Positions 16,342-25,795 are shown, counted from the first letter of the stretch. The stretch is 51,227 bases of DNA from Nitrobium sp046350935 (GCA_046350935.1 JAXLZK010000031.1:1-51227); one strand, 5' to 3'. Made by a program: numbers and translations. The notes: generated from the letters alone by a model not told the origin.

Positions 16342-17601
16342 ATGTCAGAACAGAGCAACAAGCGGTCCCATCGCATCCTCGTGATCGGCGGTGGCTTCAG
16401 CGGCCTGACAACGGCGGTGGATGCCGCGGAAACGGGCGCTGAGGTGATAGTCATAGAAAAAAATCCGTATCTCGGAGGCAGGGTTGCGCAGCTCAACAAG
16501 TACTTCCCGAAGCTCTGTCCGCCCCTTTGCGGGCTCGAGCTGAACTTCAGGCGCATCAGGACAAACCCCCTGGTGGCCCTCTATACGATGGCGGAGGTCG
16601 AGACGATTGCGGGCGGACCCGGCGACTACCGTGTCACGGTGAAGCTGCACCCGCGGTATGTGAACGACAACTGTACGGCCTGCAATGCCTGTGCAGAGGC
16701 ATGCCCCGCCGAAAGGGCGAACGAGTTCAACTTCGGGATGGACAGGACGAAGGCGGCCTATCTCCCCTTCAACCAGGCCTTTCCCCAGAAATACGTGATC
16801 GACAGCGCGAGCTGCGCGGCGGACTGCGGGAAGGCCTGCCGGGAGGCCTGCAAATACGGCGCCGTCGACCTCGGGATGAAGCCGGAGACGCTGGAGCTCA
16901 AGGTGGATTCCATCGTGGTGGCGACCGGGTGGAACCCGTACGATCCGAACCGGCTCGATCTTCTCGGCTTCGGGAAGGTGAAGAACGTCGTCACCAATAT
17001 GATGATGGAAAGACTCGCCTCTCCCACGGGGCCGACCGGGGGGAAGATTCTCCGCCCCTCCGACGGCAAGCCCGTCGAGAATGTCGTCTTCGTGCAATGC
17101 GCGGGGAGCAGGGACGACAACCACCTGCCCTACTGCTCGTATATCTGCTGCCTCGCCTCCCTGAAGCAGGCGACCTATGTCAGGGAGCAGAACCCTGCGT
17201 CGAAGGCCCGCATCTTCTATATCGATATCAGGACCCCGGGCAAATACGAGAAGTTCTACGGGAAGGTGAAGGAGGACCCCAATGTCTCCTTCACCAAGGG
17301 CAAGGTGGCCCGCATCGTCCAGGCCGAGGGCTCCGACGACGTCGTGATCGAGGCGGAGGACATGCTGACCGGGGCGAAGATAAAAGTGCAGGCCGACATG
17401 GCGGTCCTCGCCACCGGGATGGAGCCGGCGGGGGCCTCCCGGAAGGTTTCCGGGGTCGGATACAACGGGGACGGCTTTGTGCTGTCGGTCCAGGGGGTCA
17501 GCGCCGCCGGATGCAGCAAGAACCCCATGGACGTGGCCCGGTCGGCGCAGGATTCCACCAGCGCCGTGCTGAAGGCGATCAAGACAGGACAGGGGAGGTA
17601 A
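16342..17601 (+). CDS. qmoA: Quinone-interacting membrane-bound oxidoreductase subunit QmoA
   Basis: QmoA is an HdrA-like flavoprotein of the QmoABC complex that carries electrons from menaquinol toward APS reductase. The start at ATG 16342 (GGAGGAGC upstream) gives 419 residues; the upstream in-frame extension crosses the inverted repeat and has no homology. The FAD site is GGGFSG at residues 16-21. An HdrA-like CPPLCG follows near 55-60. Cysteine clusters CTACNACAEACP and CAADCGKACREACKYG lie in the first half. The C-terminal half has the usual CAGSRDDNHLPYCSYICC block. It is followed after seven bases by qmoB. Confidence 0.97.
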   Translation: MSEQSNKRSHRILVIGGGFSGLTTAVDAAETGAEVIVIEKNPYLGGRVAQLNKYFPKLCPPLCGLELNFRRIRTNPLVALYTMAEVETIAGGPGDYRVTVKLHPRYVNDNCTACNACAEACPAERANEFNFGMDRTKAAYLPFNQAFPQKYVIDSASCAADCGKACREACKYGAVDLGMKPETLELKVDSIVVATGWNPYDPNRLDLLGFGKVKNVVTNMMMERLASPTGPTGGKILRPSDGKPVENVVFVQCAGSRDDNHLPYCSYICCLASLKQATYVREQNPASKARIFYIDIRTPGKYEKFYGKVKEDPNVSFTKGKVARIVQAEGSDDVVIEAEDMLTGAKIKVQADMAVLATGMEPAGASRKVSGVGYNGDGFVLSVQGVSAAGCSKNPMDVARSAQDSTSAVLKAIKTGQGR

Positions 17602-17608
17602 TCGAGCA

Positions 17609-19753
17609 ATGGATAAAAATATAGGTCTTTATATCTGCACCGGATGCTCCATCGGAGAGTCCGTCAATGTGGAAAAAATCGTCGCCATCGGCAAGAACGC
17701 CCTGCGCGTGCCGGTGGTGAAGTCCCACTTCGCCCTCTGCGGCAAGGAGGGGACCGACCTCATCAGGAGCGATGTGCAGGCGGAAGGGGTGAACACCGTC
17801 GTGGTGGCGGCCTGCTCCCCCCGGGTGAAGTACGAGGAGTTCGACTTCCCCGGGTGCCTCGTGGAGCGGGTTCCGGTACGGGAGCTGGCTGTCCGGACCC
17901 AGGAGCCGAATTCCGAGGAAGCGCAGCTCGCCGCGGAAGACTATATAAAAATGGGCGTGATCAAGGCGCAGAAGGGTGACCTCCCCGAGCCCTACCTTAT
18001 GGAGACGGTGAAGACCCTCCTCGTGATCGGGGGCGGCATCACCGGCATGACTGCAGCCCTCCAGGCTGCCGATGCGGGATACCCGGTGGTCCTGGTCGAG
18101 AAGGAGGAGCGGCTCGGCGGGTTCGTGAACAAGCTCTACAAGATCGGCAAGATCCCCGCGGACCCTGCAAAAGACCCCCTGATCGCCGATTCGGGCATAG
18201 AAAACACCGTCAAGGCGGTGGAGAGCAACCCGAATATCAAGGTGTACAAATCCGCTAAGGTGGAGAAGACCGAGGGGCAGCCCGGCGCCTTCGAGGTGAC
18301 CATCTCGTCGAACGGGAGCTCCGAAACGGTGAAGATCGGCTCCATCGTCCTGGCGGCGGGATGGAGGCCGTACGACGCTTCCAAGCTCGGACACCTCGGC
18401 TACGGCATGCCGAATGTGGTCACCAACATCGAATTCGAGGAGATCGCCCGGAAAGGGAAAATCACCCGGCCTTCCGACGGGAAGGAAGCGAAGAGGGTCG
18501 CCTTTATCCAGTGCGCCGGGCAGAGGGACCCCGAGCATCTCCCCTACTGCTCCGCCATGTGCTGCACCACCTCGCTGAAGCAGGCGCAGTATGTGCGGCA
18601 GGACCCCGACGCCACCGCCATGATCCTGTATAAGGACATAAGGACCCCCGGCAATCTCGAGTATTTTTACAAGGCGGCGCAGAACGACCCGGGGGTCATG
18701 CTCACCAAGGGCGAGGTGACCGGCGTTGCCGCAGCGGACGGAGGGAACCTGCACGTGGAGCTGAAGGACAGCCTCCTGGGCGGGCAGGTCAGGATCGAGG
18801 CCGACATGGTGGTCCTCGCCACCGGTATCGTGCCCGCCACTGCCGACGATCCCATCCTGATGCTCCAGTACCGCCAGGGGCCGGGCCTGCCCGATCTCGA
18901 GCTGTACGACGGCTTTGCGGACACCAACTTCATCTGCTTCCAGTACGAGACGAGGAGGACGGGCGTTTATGCCGCCGGCTGCGTGCGGCAGCCCATGAAT
19001 ATGGCGGAGGCGCAGGAAGACGCCACCGGGGCCGCCCTCAAGGCCATACAGTCCGTCGAGCACGTGGCGAAGGGGATCGCGGTGCACCCCCGCGCATGGG
19101 ACATGACCTACCCCGATCCCTACATGCAGCGATGCACCTCCTGCAAGCGGTGCACCGAGGAGTGCCCCTTCGGCGCCATTGACGAGGACGAAAAGGGCAC
19201 CCCCTTCTACAAGCCGGGCCGCTGCAGGCGCTGCGCCACCTGTATGGGCGCCTGCCCCGAAAGGATCGTCTCGTTCAAGGACTACCACGTGGACATGATC
19301 GGCTCGATGCTGAAGAGCGTCTCGGTCCCCGAGGACGAGGACAAGCCGAGGATCATCGTCCTCGCCTGCGAAAACGACGCGTATCCCGCAATCGACACGG
19401 CGGCGCTCCAGAAGGGGAAACTGGACCCCGCGATCAGGATCATCCAGCTCCGGTGCCTCGGCTCCACGAACCTCGTCTGGATCGCGGACGCCCTCTCCCG
19501 GGGGGTGGACGGTATGCTCCTCCTCGGCTGCAAGTACGGCGAAAACTACCAATGCCACTTCGCCAAGGGCAGCGAGCTCGCGAATTACCGCCTCGGCAAG
19601 GTGCAGGAGACCCTCGGCAGGCTGCAGCTCGAGGCCGAGAGGGTGGGGATGGTCCAGCTCGCCATCGACGAGTACGACAAGATACCGTCCCTCATCACCG
19701 AGTTCGTGGAAAGAGTGAAAGAAATAGGCCCGAACCCGTTCAAGGGCTTTTAG
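17609..19753 (+). CDS. qmoB: Quinone-interacting membrane-bound oxidoreductase subunit QmoB
   Basis: The product is 714 residues. An N-terminal CTGCSIG segment is followed by an HdrA-like FAD domain (LLVIGGGITGMTAALQAADAG, about 134-154). The block CAGQRDPEHLPYCSAMCC parallels the one in QmoA. Two ferredoxin-type [4Fe-4S] motifs (CTSCKRCTEECP and CRRCATCMGACP) begin near residue 509. The C-terminal ~130 residues resemble MvhD/FlpD (ACENDAYPAID, RCLGSTNLVWI, LLLGCKYGENYQCHF). QmoB is thought to contact AprBA, or to allow confurcation with a soluble low-potential donor; the latter is a hypothesis from the literature. GGGGAGG precedes the ATG, and qmoC follows 11 bases after the stop. Confidence 0.97.
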   Translation: MDKNIGLYICTGCSIGESVNVEKIVAIGKNALRVPVVKSHFALCGKEGTDLIRSDVQAEGVNTVVVAACSPRVKYEEFDFPGCLVERVPVRELAVRTQEPNSEEAQLAAEDYIKMGVIKAQKGDLPEPYLMETVKTLLVIGGGITGMTAALQAADAGYPVVLVEKEERLGGFVNKLYKIGKIPADPAKDPLIADSGIENTVKAVESNPNIKVYKSAKVEKTEGQPGAFEVTISSNGSSETVKIGSIVLAAGWRPYDASKLGHLGYGMPNVVTNIEFEEIARKGKITRPSDGKEAKRVAFIQCAGQRDPEHLPYCSAMCCTTSLKQAQYVRQDPDATAMILYKDIRTPGNLEYFYKAAQNDPGVMLTKGEVTGVAAADGGNLHVELKDSLLGGQVRIEADMVVLATGIVPATADDPILMLQYRQGPGLPDLELYDGFADTNFICFQYETRRTGVYAAGCVRQPMNMAEAQEDATGAALKAIQSVEHVAKGIAVHPRAWDMTYPDPYMQRCTSCKRCTEECPFGAIDEDEKGTPFYKPGRCRRCATCMGACPERIVSFKDYHVDMIGSMLKSVSVPEDEDKPRIIVLACENDAYPAIDTAALQKGKLDPAIRIIQLRCLGSTNLVWIADALSRGVDGMLLLGCKYGENYQCHFAKGSELANYRLGKVQETLGRLQLEAERVGMVQLAIDEYDKIPSLITEFVERVKEIGPNPFKGF

Positions 19754-19764
19754 GAGGAAGATAT

Positions 19765-20886
19765 ATGCCAGAACAGATCGCAGAACAGATCATAAAGCCG
19801 GACCTGAACTTTGTGAAGGAGATCATCGCTTCCGGGGGCGAGTCCCTGAAGAAATGCTACCAATGCTCCACCTGCACGGTGGTGTGCGACGTCACCCCCG
19901 GCGAGACGCCTTTCCCGAGGAAGGAGATGCTATACGCCCAATGGGGCCTGAAGGAAAAGCTCCTCAACAATCCCGACGTCTGGCTCTGCCACCAGTGCAG
20001 CGACTGTACGGCCAACTGTCCCCGGGGCGCGAAGCCGGGGGAGGTGCTCGGGGCGATACGGAAAATGACGATCAGGGAGTATTCGGCGCCCCGCTTTCTC
20101 GCCTGTATGGTAGCCGACTCCCGCTACCTCCTTCTCCTCCTGGCCCTGCCCGTGATCATCTTTCTGGGCGTCATCCTGGGGCGGGGGATAACGGGCATTC
20201 CCGAGGGCGAGATCGTATATACTAAGATTATGCCGGTGCCCGCGATCGATACGATCTTCGTCGCAGCCGCGGTCTTTGCGGTCCTTTCCTTCGCGCTCGG
20301 GGTGAGGAGGTACTGGACCGCCCTGAGGGACGGGGCAAAGGCGGCCCCGCGGGGCGGCCTGGTGGAGGATGTCACGGCGGTCGTCACGGAATTCCTTGCC
20401 CACAGGAGATTCCGGAAGTGCTCGGTGACTCAGGAGAGGTCCACCTCGCACCTCCTTGTGTTCTACGCGTTTGCCGGGCTGGCCCTCACCACGACCTGGG
20501 CCATTGTCTACCTGTACGGCTTCCACAGGGAGTCTCCCTATCCCCAGTACGATCCGATGAAGATCGTCGGCAACGTCAGCGCCCTGGCGCTGCTTTTCGG
20601 CATCTCCCTGGTGGTCGCGCACCGTTTGAAAAACGCGGAAAAAGCGGGGAAGGGCAGCTATTTCGACTGGCTTTTCATCTCGGTGATTTCGATCATTGCC
20701 GTCACCGGGCTCCTTTCCGAGCTGCTGCGGCTCGGGAACATCGCCGTTCTTGCCTATCCTGTCTACTTCATCCATCTGGTGTTCATCTTCTTCCTCTTTG
20801 CGTATGCTCCCTTTTCGAAGATGGCCCATATGGTGTACCGGACAACGGCGCTGGTCTTTGCGCGGCAGACCGGCAGGGACACATAG
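19765..20886 (+). CDS. qmoC: Quinone-interacting membrane-bound oxidoreductase subunit QmoC
   Basis: QmoC is the membrane subunit that oxidises menaquinol. The start at ATG 19765 (AGGAGG upstream) gives 373 residues. The N-terminal HdrC-like part has two [4Fe-4S] motifs: CYQCSTCTVVCD near residues 33-44 and CHQCSDCTANCP near 76-87. The C-terminal part has about six membrane segments of the HdrE/NarI haem-b type, beginning near residue 118 (YLLLLLALPVIIFLGVILG), with histidines in LLVFYAFAGLAL and VVAHRLK suited to haem binding. The fused HdrC-HdrE arrangement is the form seen in sulfate reducers; sulfur oxidisers often use HdrBC instead. It overlaps no neighbour, and the CBS gene starts 65 bases on. 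Confidence 0.96.
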   Translation: MPEQIAEQIIKPDLNFVKEIIASGGESLKKCYQCSTCTVVCDVTPGETPFPRKEMLYAQWGLKEKLLNNPDVWLCHQCSDCTANCPRGAKPGEVLGAIRKMTIREYSAPRFLACMVADSRYLLLLLALPVIIFLGVILGRGITGIPEGEIVYTKIMPVPAIDTIFVAAAVFAVLSFALGVRRYWTALRDGAKAAPRGGLVEDVTAVVTEFLAHRRFRKCSVTQERSTSHLLVFYAFAGLALTTTWAIVYLYGFHRESPYPQYDPMKIVGNVSALALLFGISLVVAHRLKNAEKAGKGSYFDWLFISVISIIAVTGLLSELLRLGNIAVLAYPVYFIHLVFIFFLFAYAPFSKMAHMVYRTTALVFARQTGRDT

Positions 20887-20951
20887 AAAGACGGACGAGG
20901 GGGTGTTGCAGGGGAGCAAGTAAAAAACTGCCGTTTCAAAGGAGGCGCACT

Positions 20952-21389
20952 ATGGCGATCAAGGTGAAGGACATTCTGAAAGACAAGGGACTCGAGGTGA
21001 TCGCGGTCGACAGCGGCGTTACCGTGGGCTTTGCGGTGCGCAAGATGGTGGAGAGGAACATCGGTGCGCTCCTTATCATTGAAGAGGGGAACTGCGTCGG
21101 GATGTTCACCGAAAGGGACGTCCTCAAGACCTGGGCGAACCACGGGTCTTTCGAGGATATCCCTGTCAGGGAGGTGATGAGCAGGGACCTTCTCGTCATC
21201 TCCCCGGACCATACCCTCGAATACGTGATGACGGTCATGACCAACAAGCAGATTCGCCATCTGCCGGTTATCGACAACGGCAGGATGGTGGGGGTGGTGT
21301 CCATCCGCGACGTGGTCAAGTACCATATCGGGGACCTCGAAGCGGAGGTGCACTACCTGAAGGACTATATGTTCGGTCCCTCGGCATAA
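20952..21389 (+). CDS. Tandem CBS-domain protein
   Basis: The product is 145 residues consisting almost entirely of a Bateman module: CBS1 about 15-70 (GVTVGFAVRKMVERNIGALLII, then GMFTERDVL) and CBS2 about 78-135 (VMSRDLLVISPDHTLEYVMTVM, then RHLPVIDNGRMVGVVSIRDV). Such stand-alone proteins usually bind adenine nucleotides (AMP, ADP, ATP, S-adenosylmethionine or related). AAGGAGG precedes the ATG. It lies 65 bases after qmoC and about 200 bases before hppA, inside the sulfate-reduction run, where AMP, APS and ATP levels change strongly. A role as an adenylate sensor for this pathway is inference. A short C-terminal tail (HYLKDYMFG) may be a contact helix. Confidence 0.93.
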   Translation: MAIKVKDILKDKGLEVIAVDSGVTVGFAVRKMVERNIGALLIIEEGNCVGMFTERDVLKTWANHGSFEDIPVREVMSRDLLVISPDHTLEYVMTVMTNKQIRHLPVIDNGRMVGVVSIRDVVKYHIGDLEAEVHYLKDYMFGPSA

Positions 21390-21592
21390 GGGGCTCTGCT
21401 GAAGGACAGTCCCTCCTCACGGGCCGGGGAGAACGGCCGTTGCAGCGGCAGGGGGAATCTGAGCACAAGGGAGGTGAAGGGGGTGCGGGAAGCGGGCAGC
21501 ATACGGCAGTGCAGGGGAGAGAAGGCGCAGAGGACAGGCATTTTTATACGATGAAGCAGTGCAGCGAATTCAACTAAAGGAGGAGAGAGTCG

Positions 21593-23638
21593 ATGAGCCC
21601 AATTATCATTTTCGCTCTTGTGTGCGGTGCTCTGGGTGTTGTGTACGCCCTCATGACGGCATCATGGGTCACCAGCCAGCCGGGCGGCTCCGAGCGTATG
21701 AAGCAGATCTCCGATGCGGTCCGGGAGGGTGCGACCGCGTTTCTTAAAAGGGAATACAGGACGGTCGCCGTCGTTGCGGTCATTCTTTTCGTCGTCCTGC
21801 TCTATCTCGGCATCTGGACCTCGATCGGGTTCCTGATCGGCACCGTGGGATCCGCCCTTGCCGGGTATATCGGCATGATGGTGACGGTCCGCGCCAACGT
21901 CAGGACCACCGAAGCCGCCAAGAACGGCATCCAGGCAGCCCTGACCGTCGCCTTCAAGGGCGGCGCGGTCACCGGGATCATGGTGGTGGGCCTCGGCCTG
22001 CTGGGCATCTCCGGGTACTACCTGGTGGTAAGGGCCGTCGCGCCTGACGTTGAGCAGGCTTTCCGTGCCCTGATCGGCCTCGGCTTCGGGTGCTCCCTCA
22101 TGAGCGTTTTCGCCCGTATCGCCGGCGGCATCTACACGAAAGCCGCCGACGTGGGAGCGGACCTGGTGGGGAAAGTCGAAGCGGGGATTCCCGAGGACGA
22201 CCCCCGGAACCCCGCGGTCATCGCCGACAACGTCGGCGACAACGTCGGCGACTGTGCGGGAATGGCGGCCGACCTGTATGAAACCTATACCGTCACCCTC
22301 GTCGCCGCGATGCTCCTGGCGAAGACCGTCTTCGGGGAGCAGAGCCCGTGGGTGGAGTTTCCGCTCCTGATCGGCGGCATCTCCATTATCGCCTCGATCA
22401 TCGGCACCTACTTCGTAAAGCTCGGGAAGAACCAGTACATCATGGGTGCTCTCTATAAGGGGCTTGGCGTTGCGGGCATCCTGGCCGCGATCGCCTTCTT
22501 CTTCGCGTCGAAATGGTTCCTCGGTCTAAACGGCGTCGAGCCGAAGGGATTCACCCCGGGAGGCGTCTTCACCACCGCCCTCATCGGGCTGGCGCTTACC
22601 GGCCTCATCGTCATCATCACCGAGTACTTCACCTCGAAGAGCTTTGCCCCGGTGAAGCATATCGCCGCGGCCAGCCAGACGGGCCACGGCACCAACGTCA
22701 TCGCCGGCCTTGCGGTCAGCATGAAGTCCACCGGCCTGCCCGCGCTCGTCATCTCCGGCGCCATTATCTGGGCGTACTCCCTGGGCGGCGGGTTTTCGGG
22801 CGAGGTGAACGGCGGACTCTTCGCCATCGCCCTCTCGGCGGTCGCGATGCTCTCGATGACCGGCATCGTGGTCGCTATCGATTCCTACGGTCCGATTACC
22901 GACAACGCCGGGGGCATCGCCGAGATGGCCGAGCTCCCCGAAAGCGTGCGTGCGGTCACCGACCCCCTCGATGCGGTCGGCAACACCACCAAGGCGGTCA
23001 CCAAAGGCTACGCCATCGGCTCCGCGGGCCTCGCGGCGCTGGTCCTCTTTGCCGAGTACTCGCGGGCCTTCGGCCAGACCATTTCGTTCGATCTTTCCAA
23101 CCCGCTGGTCATTGTCGGCCTCTTCATCGGCGGCCTGCTCCCCTACTTCTTCGGCGCTCTCCTCATGGAGGCGGTCGGGAATGCGGCAGGAGGCGTCGTC
23201 GAGGAAGTGAGAAGGCAGTTCCGGGAGATCCCCGGGATCATGGAGGGCAAGGCGAAACCGGAATACGGGACCTGCGTCGACATCGTCACCAAGGGCGCCA
23301 TCAAGCAGATGATGGTCCCCGCGCTCATTCCTGTTGCCGCCCCGATCCTCGTCGGCCTCCTGCTCGGCAAGGAAGCCCTGGGCGGCGTGCTCATCGGCAG
23401 CATCATCACCGGCCTCTTTCAGGCCATCGCCATGACGAGCGGCGGCGGCGCGTGGGACAACGCCAAGAAGTTCATCGAGGACGGCGCCTACGGCGGGAAG
23501 AAGTCCGAGGCCCACAAGGCCGCGGTTACCGGCGACACGGTCGGCGACCCCTACAAGGACACCGCGGGCCCCGCGATCAACCCGATGATCAAGGTCATCA
23601 ACATCGTGGCCCTTTTGATCGTCCCGCTCATCAAGTAG
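21593..23638 (+). CDS. hppA: Membrane-bound proton-translocating pyrophosphatase (K+-independent type)
   Basis: The enzyme hydrolyses PPi and pumps H+ across the cytoplasmic membrane, recovering energy from the PPi made by Sat. The product is 681 residues, with about 16 membrane segments expected. Catalytic motifs are present: DVGADLVGKVEAGIPEDDPRNPAVIADNVGDN split around the PPi site, DSYGPITDNAGGIAEM, and GDTVGDPYKDTAGPAINPMIK near the C-terminus. The segment GNTTKAVTKG has Lys467 and Thr470 where K+-dependent enzymes have Ala and Gly, so this should be the K+-independent H+ pump. GGAGGAG precedes the ATG. A hairpin follows its stop. Confidence 0.97.
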   Translation: MSPIIIFALVCGALGVVYALMTASWVTSQPGGSERMKQISDAVREGATAFLKREYRTVAVVAVILFVVLLYLGIWTSIGFLIGTVGSALAGYIGMMVTVRANVRTTEAAKNGIQAALTVAFKGGAVTGIMVVGLGLLGISGYYLVVRAVAPDVEQAFRALIGLGFGCSLMSVFARIAGGIYTKAADVGADLVGKVEAGIPEDDPRNPAVIADNVGDNVGDCAGMAADLYETYTVTLVAAMLLAKTVFGEQSPWVEFPLLIGGISIIASIIGTYFVKLGKNQYIMGALYKGLGVAGILAAIAFFFASKWFLGLNGVEPKGFTPGGVFTTALIGLALTGLIVIITEYFTSKSFAPVKHIAAASQTGHGTNVIAGLAVSMKSTGLPALVISGAIIWAYSLGGGFSGEVNGGLFAIALSAVAMLSMTGIVVAIDSYGPITDNAGGIAEMAELPESVRAVTDPLDAVGNTTKAVTKGYAIGSAGLAALVLFAEYSRAFGQTISFDLSNPLVIVGLFIGGLLPYFFGALLMEAVGNAAGGVVEEVRRQFREIPGIMEGKAKPEYGTCVDIVTKGAIKQMMVPALIPVAAPILVGLLLGKEALGGVLIGSIITGLFQAIAMTSGGGAWDNAKKFIEDGAYGGKKSEAHKAAVTGDTVGDPYKDTAGPAINPMIKVINIVALLIVPLIK

Positions 23639-23655
23639 CCGATTTTTCCCTTCAG

Positions 23656-23697
23656 GAAGCAGGGTTGACCGGGGACCCCGGGCAGCCCTGCTTCTTT
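23656..23697 (+). terminator. Probable terminator after hppA, in the convergent gap
   Basis: Perfect arms GAAGCAGGG (23656-23664) and CCCTGCTTC (23686-23694) contain an inner CCGGGG/CCCCGG pairing and are followed by TTT. It sits between the convergent hppA and the GGDEF-EAL gene. Confidence 0.55.
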
Positions 23698-23713
23698 CAC
23701 GCCTGCCTGCCTC

Positions 23714-25795
23714 TCATGCTCCTTTCGCCAGCATTCGTTCGAATTCGTCCGCCGGGACCGGCTTGCTGAAAAAATATCCCTGTATCTCGTCGCAGTTGTT
23801 CGCCTGCAGGAATGCCGCCTGCTCCTCGGTCTCCACCCCCTCCGCGACCACTTCCAGCTTCAGGCTATGGGCCATGGCAATGATCGCGTTGACGATGGAC
23901 CGGTAATCCGGATCTTCGGTAAGGTCGCTGATAAAGGACTTGTCGATCTTCAGCTTGTGAAGGGGCAGTTTCTTGAGATAGCTCAACGAGGAGTATCCGG
24001 TGCCGAAGTCGTCGATCGAGAAGGTGATCCCCAGGGTGTTCAGTCTGTTCAGGTTCCGCGCCGTCAGCTCCGTATCCTGCATGGCCAGGGTCTCGGTGAT
24101 TTCGATGCCGAGCGAGCCCGGAGGCAGACCGGTTTCCTCCAGGATCTGCGCGATGGTCTCCGCGAGGTTCGGCTGCTGGAACTGGCGGGCGGAGAGGTTG
24201 GTGCTGATATAGATGGGCGGACATCCCGCCGCCAGCCACCGTGTGAGCTGCGAGCAGGCAGTGCGCAAAACCCACTGATCGATCGAGATGATGATGCCCG
24301 CTTCCTCGGCGACGGGGATGAACTGCCGGGGAGTGAGGAGGCCCAGCTCCGGGTGGCGCCACCGCACCAGCGCTTCCGCCCCGACCATCCTCCCTGTCTT
24401 GATATTCACCTGGGGCTGATAGTGCACCACCAGTTCCCCGTGCTCCACGGTCTGCCTCAGCCTGTTCTCGAGGTGTATCCGTTCGAGAGTCCTGATATTC
24501 AGTGCGGGATTGTAGAACTGGAAATTGTTTCTGCCCTGGTCTTTTGCGTGGTACATGGCGATATCGGCGTTTTTCAGGAGGCTCTCCGCCAGGGCGCCGT
24601 CTTCCGGATAGATGCTGATCCCGATGCTGGCGGTGATATGGAGCTCGTGCCCATCGATGAGGAAAGGGGCCTTGAAGATGCCGGCGATCTTCTCGGCGAT
24701 CTTGGCGGCCTCCTCTACGTGGTTGATGAGCGGCAGCAGGACGGTGAACTCGTCTCCCCCCACCCGGGCGAGGGTGTCCGTCTCGTGCATCTGGCCTTCC
24801 AAGCGGCCGGAGACCTCCTGCAGCAGGTGGTCTCCGACGGTGTGCCCCAGCGAGTCGTTGATATTCTTGAAGCGGTCCAGGTCGAGGAACAGGACGGCGA
24901 TCCTTTTCCCGGTGCGCTGCGCCTGGGGCACCGCCAGGGAGAGGCGGTCCATGAACAGGGTCCTGTTCGGCAGCCCGGTGAGCAGATCGTGGTACGCCTG
25001 AAACCGTATGGTCTCCTCCATCTGCTTGCGCCGGGTGATGTCCCGGGCGATCCCGGTTGTGCCGACGACCTCTCCCTTATCGTCATGGAGGGGTATCTTT
25101 ATCGTCTCGAACCATTCGATGTTTCCCGCAGCGTCGACGAGCTGCTCTTCGACGGTCATCCTCTCCCCTGACCGCATGACCTCCCTGTCGTCGGAGCGGA
25201 ACTTTTCCGCTATCTCGGGCGGCCAGATGTCGAGATCGGTCTTGCCCGCAATTTCGGCGGGCGTGCGCCCCGCCGTCTGCCCGTAGGCGTCGTTCACGGC
25301 GATATACCTGCCCTCCCTGTCTTTCATCCAGGCCCTGTCGGGGATGCTGTTGAGGATGGACTCCTGCCGGCGCGCGATCTCCCGGATGCGCTCATCCGCC
25401 TGTCTGCGCTCCCGGCGCACTTCCGCTTCGCGCAATTCCCTTTCGATGGCGGGGACGAGCCGCGTCAGATTGTCCTTGAGAATATAGTCATGCGCTCCTG
25501 CCTTCATCGCGTCGACCGCGGTCCCCTCGCCGATCTTGCCCGACACGAGGAGAAAGGGCAGATCGATCCCGCTCCTTTTCAGGAGTTCCAGGGCCGCAAG
25601 GCCGCTGAAATGCGGCATGACGTAGTCGGAGATGACGATGTCCCACTCTCCTTCCCGGAGAGCGGCCTCCAGGGCGGGGGCGGTGTCGATACGCAGTGCA
25701 GCCGGTTCGTACCCGCCCTTTTTCAGCGCACGGAGTACGAGGAGGGCATCGTCTTCGGAGTCCTCGACGAGCAGGACCCTAAGTGTCTTTTGCAT
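23714..25795 (-). CDS. REC-PAS-GGDEF-EAL response regulator (c-di-GMP enzyme)
   Basis: The product is 693 residues from ATG 25793-25795 (MQKTLRVLLVEDSEDD). A receiver domain (1-125) has the phospho-acceptor Asp in VISDYVMP. A PAS domain (about 150-280) precedes GGDEF (about 295-455), whose active loop GGDEF is intact, although the inhibitory RxxD site is not (HETD). The EAL domain (about 465-690) keeps EAL, NLSARQF, EITET, DDFGTGYSSLSYL and AEGVETE, so phosphodiesterase activity is expected. Both enzymatic halves look competent; which dominates cannot be read from sequence. The gene overlaps the upstream response regulator by 17 bases and is the third gene of the kinase operon, convergent with hppA. 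Confidence 0.95.
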   Translation of the reverse strand: MQKTLRVLLVEDSEDDALLVLRALKKGGYEPAALRIDTAPALEAALREGEWDIVISDYVMPHFSGLAALELLKRSGIDLPFLLVSGKIGEGTAVDAMKAGAHDYILKDNLTRLVPAIERELREAEVRRERRQADERIREIARRQESILNSIPDRAWMKDREGRYIAVNDAYGQTAGRTPAEIAGKTDLDIWPPEIAEKFRSDDREVMRSGERMTVEEQLVDAAGNIEWFETIKIPLHDDKGEVVGTTGIARDITRRKQMEETIRFQAYHDLLTGLPNRTLFMDRLSLAVPQAQRTGKRIAVLFLDLDRFKNINDSLGHTVGDHLLQEVSGRLEGQMHETDTLARVGGDEFTVLLPLINHVEEAAKIAEKIAGIFKAPFLIDGHELHITASIGISIYPEDGALAESLLKNADIAMYHAKDQGRNNFQFYNPALNIRTLERIHLENRLRQTVEHGELVVHYQPQVNIKTGRMVGAEALVRWRHPELGLLTPRQFIPVAEEAGIIISIDQWVLRTACSQLTRWLAAGCPPIYISTNLSARQFQQPNLAETIAQILEETGLPPGSLGIEITETLAMQDTELTARNLNRLNTLGITFSIDDFGTGYSSLSYLKKLPLHKLKIDKSFISDLTEDPDYRSIVNAIIAMAHSLKLEVVAEGVETEEQAAFLQANNCDEIQGYFFSKPVPADEFERMLAKGA

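Noticed and set aside
17579..19558. 659-codon open frame opposite qmoB
   Set aside because: Antisense shadow of qmoB with no recognisable motif.
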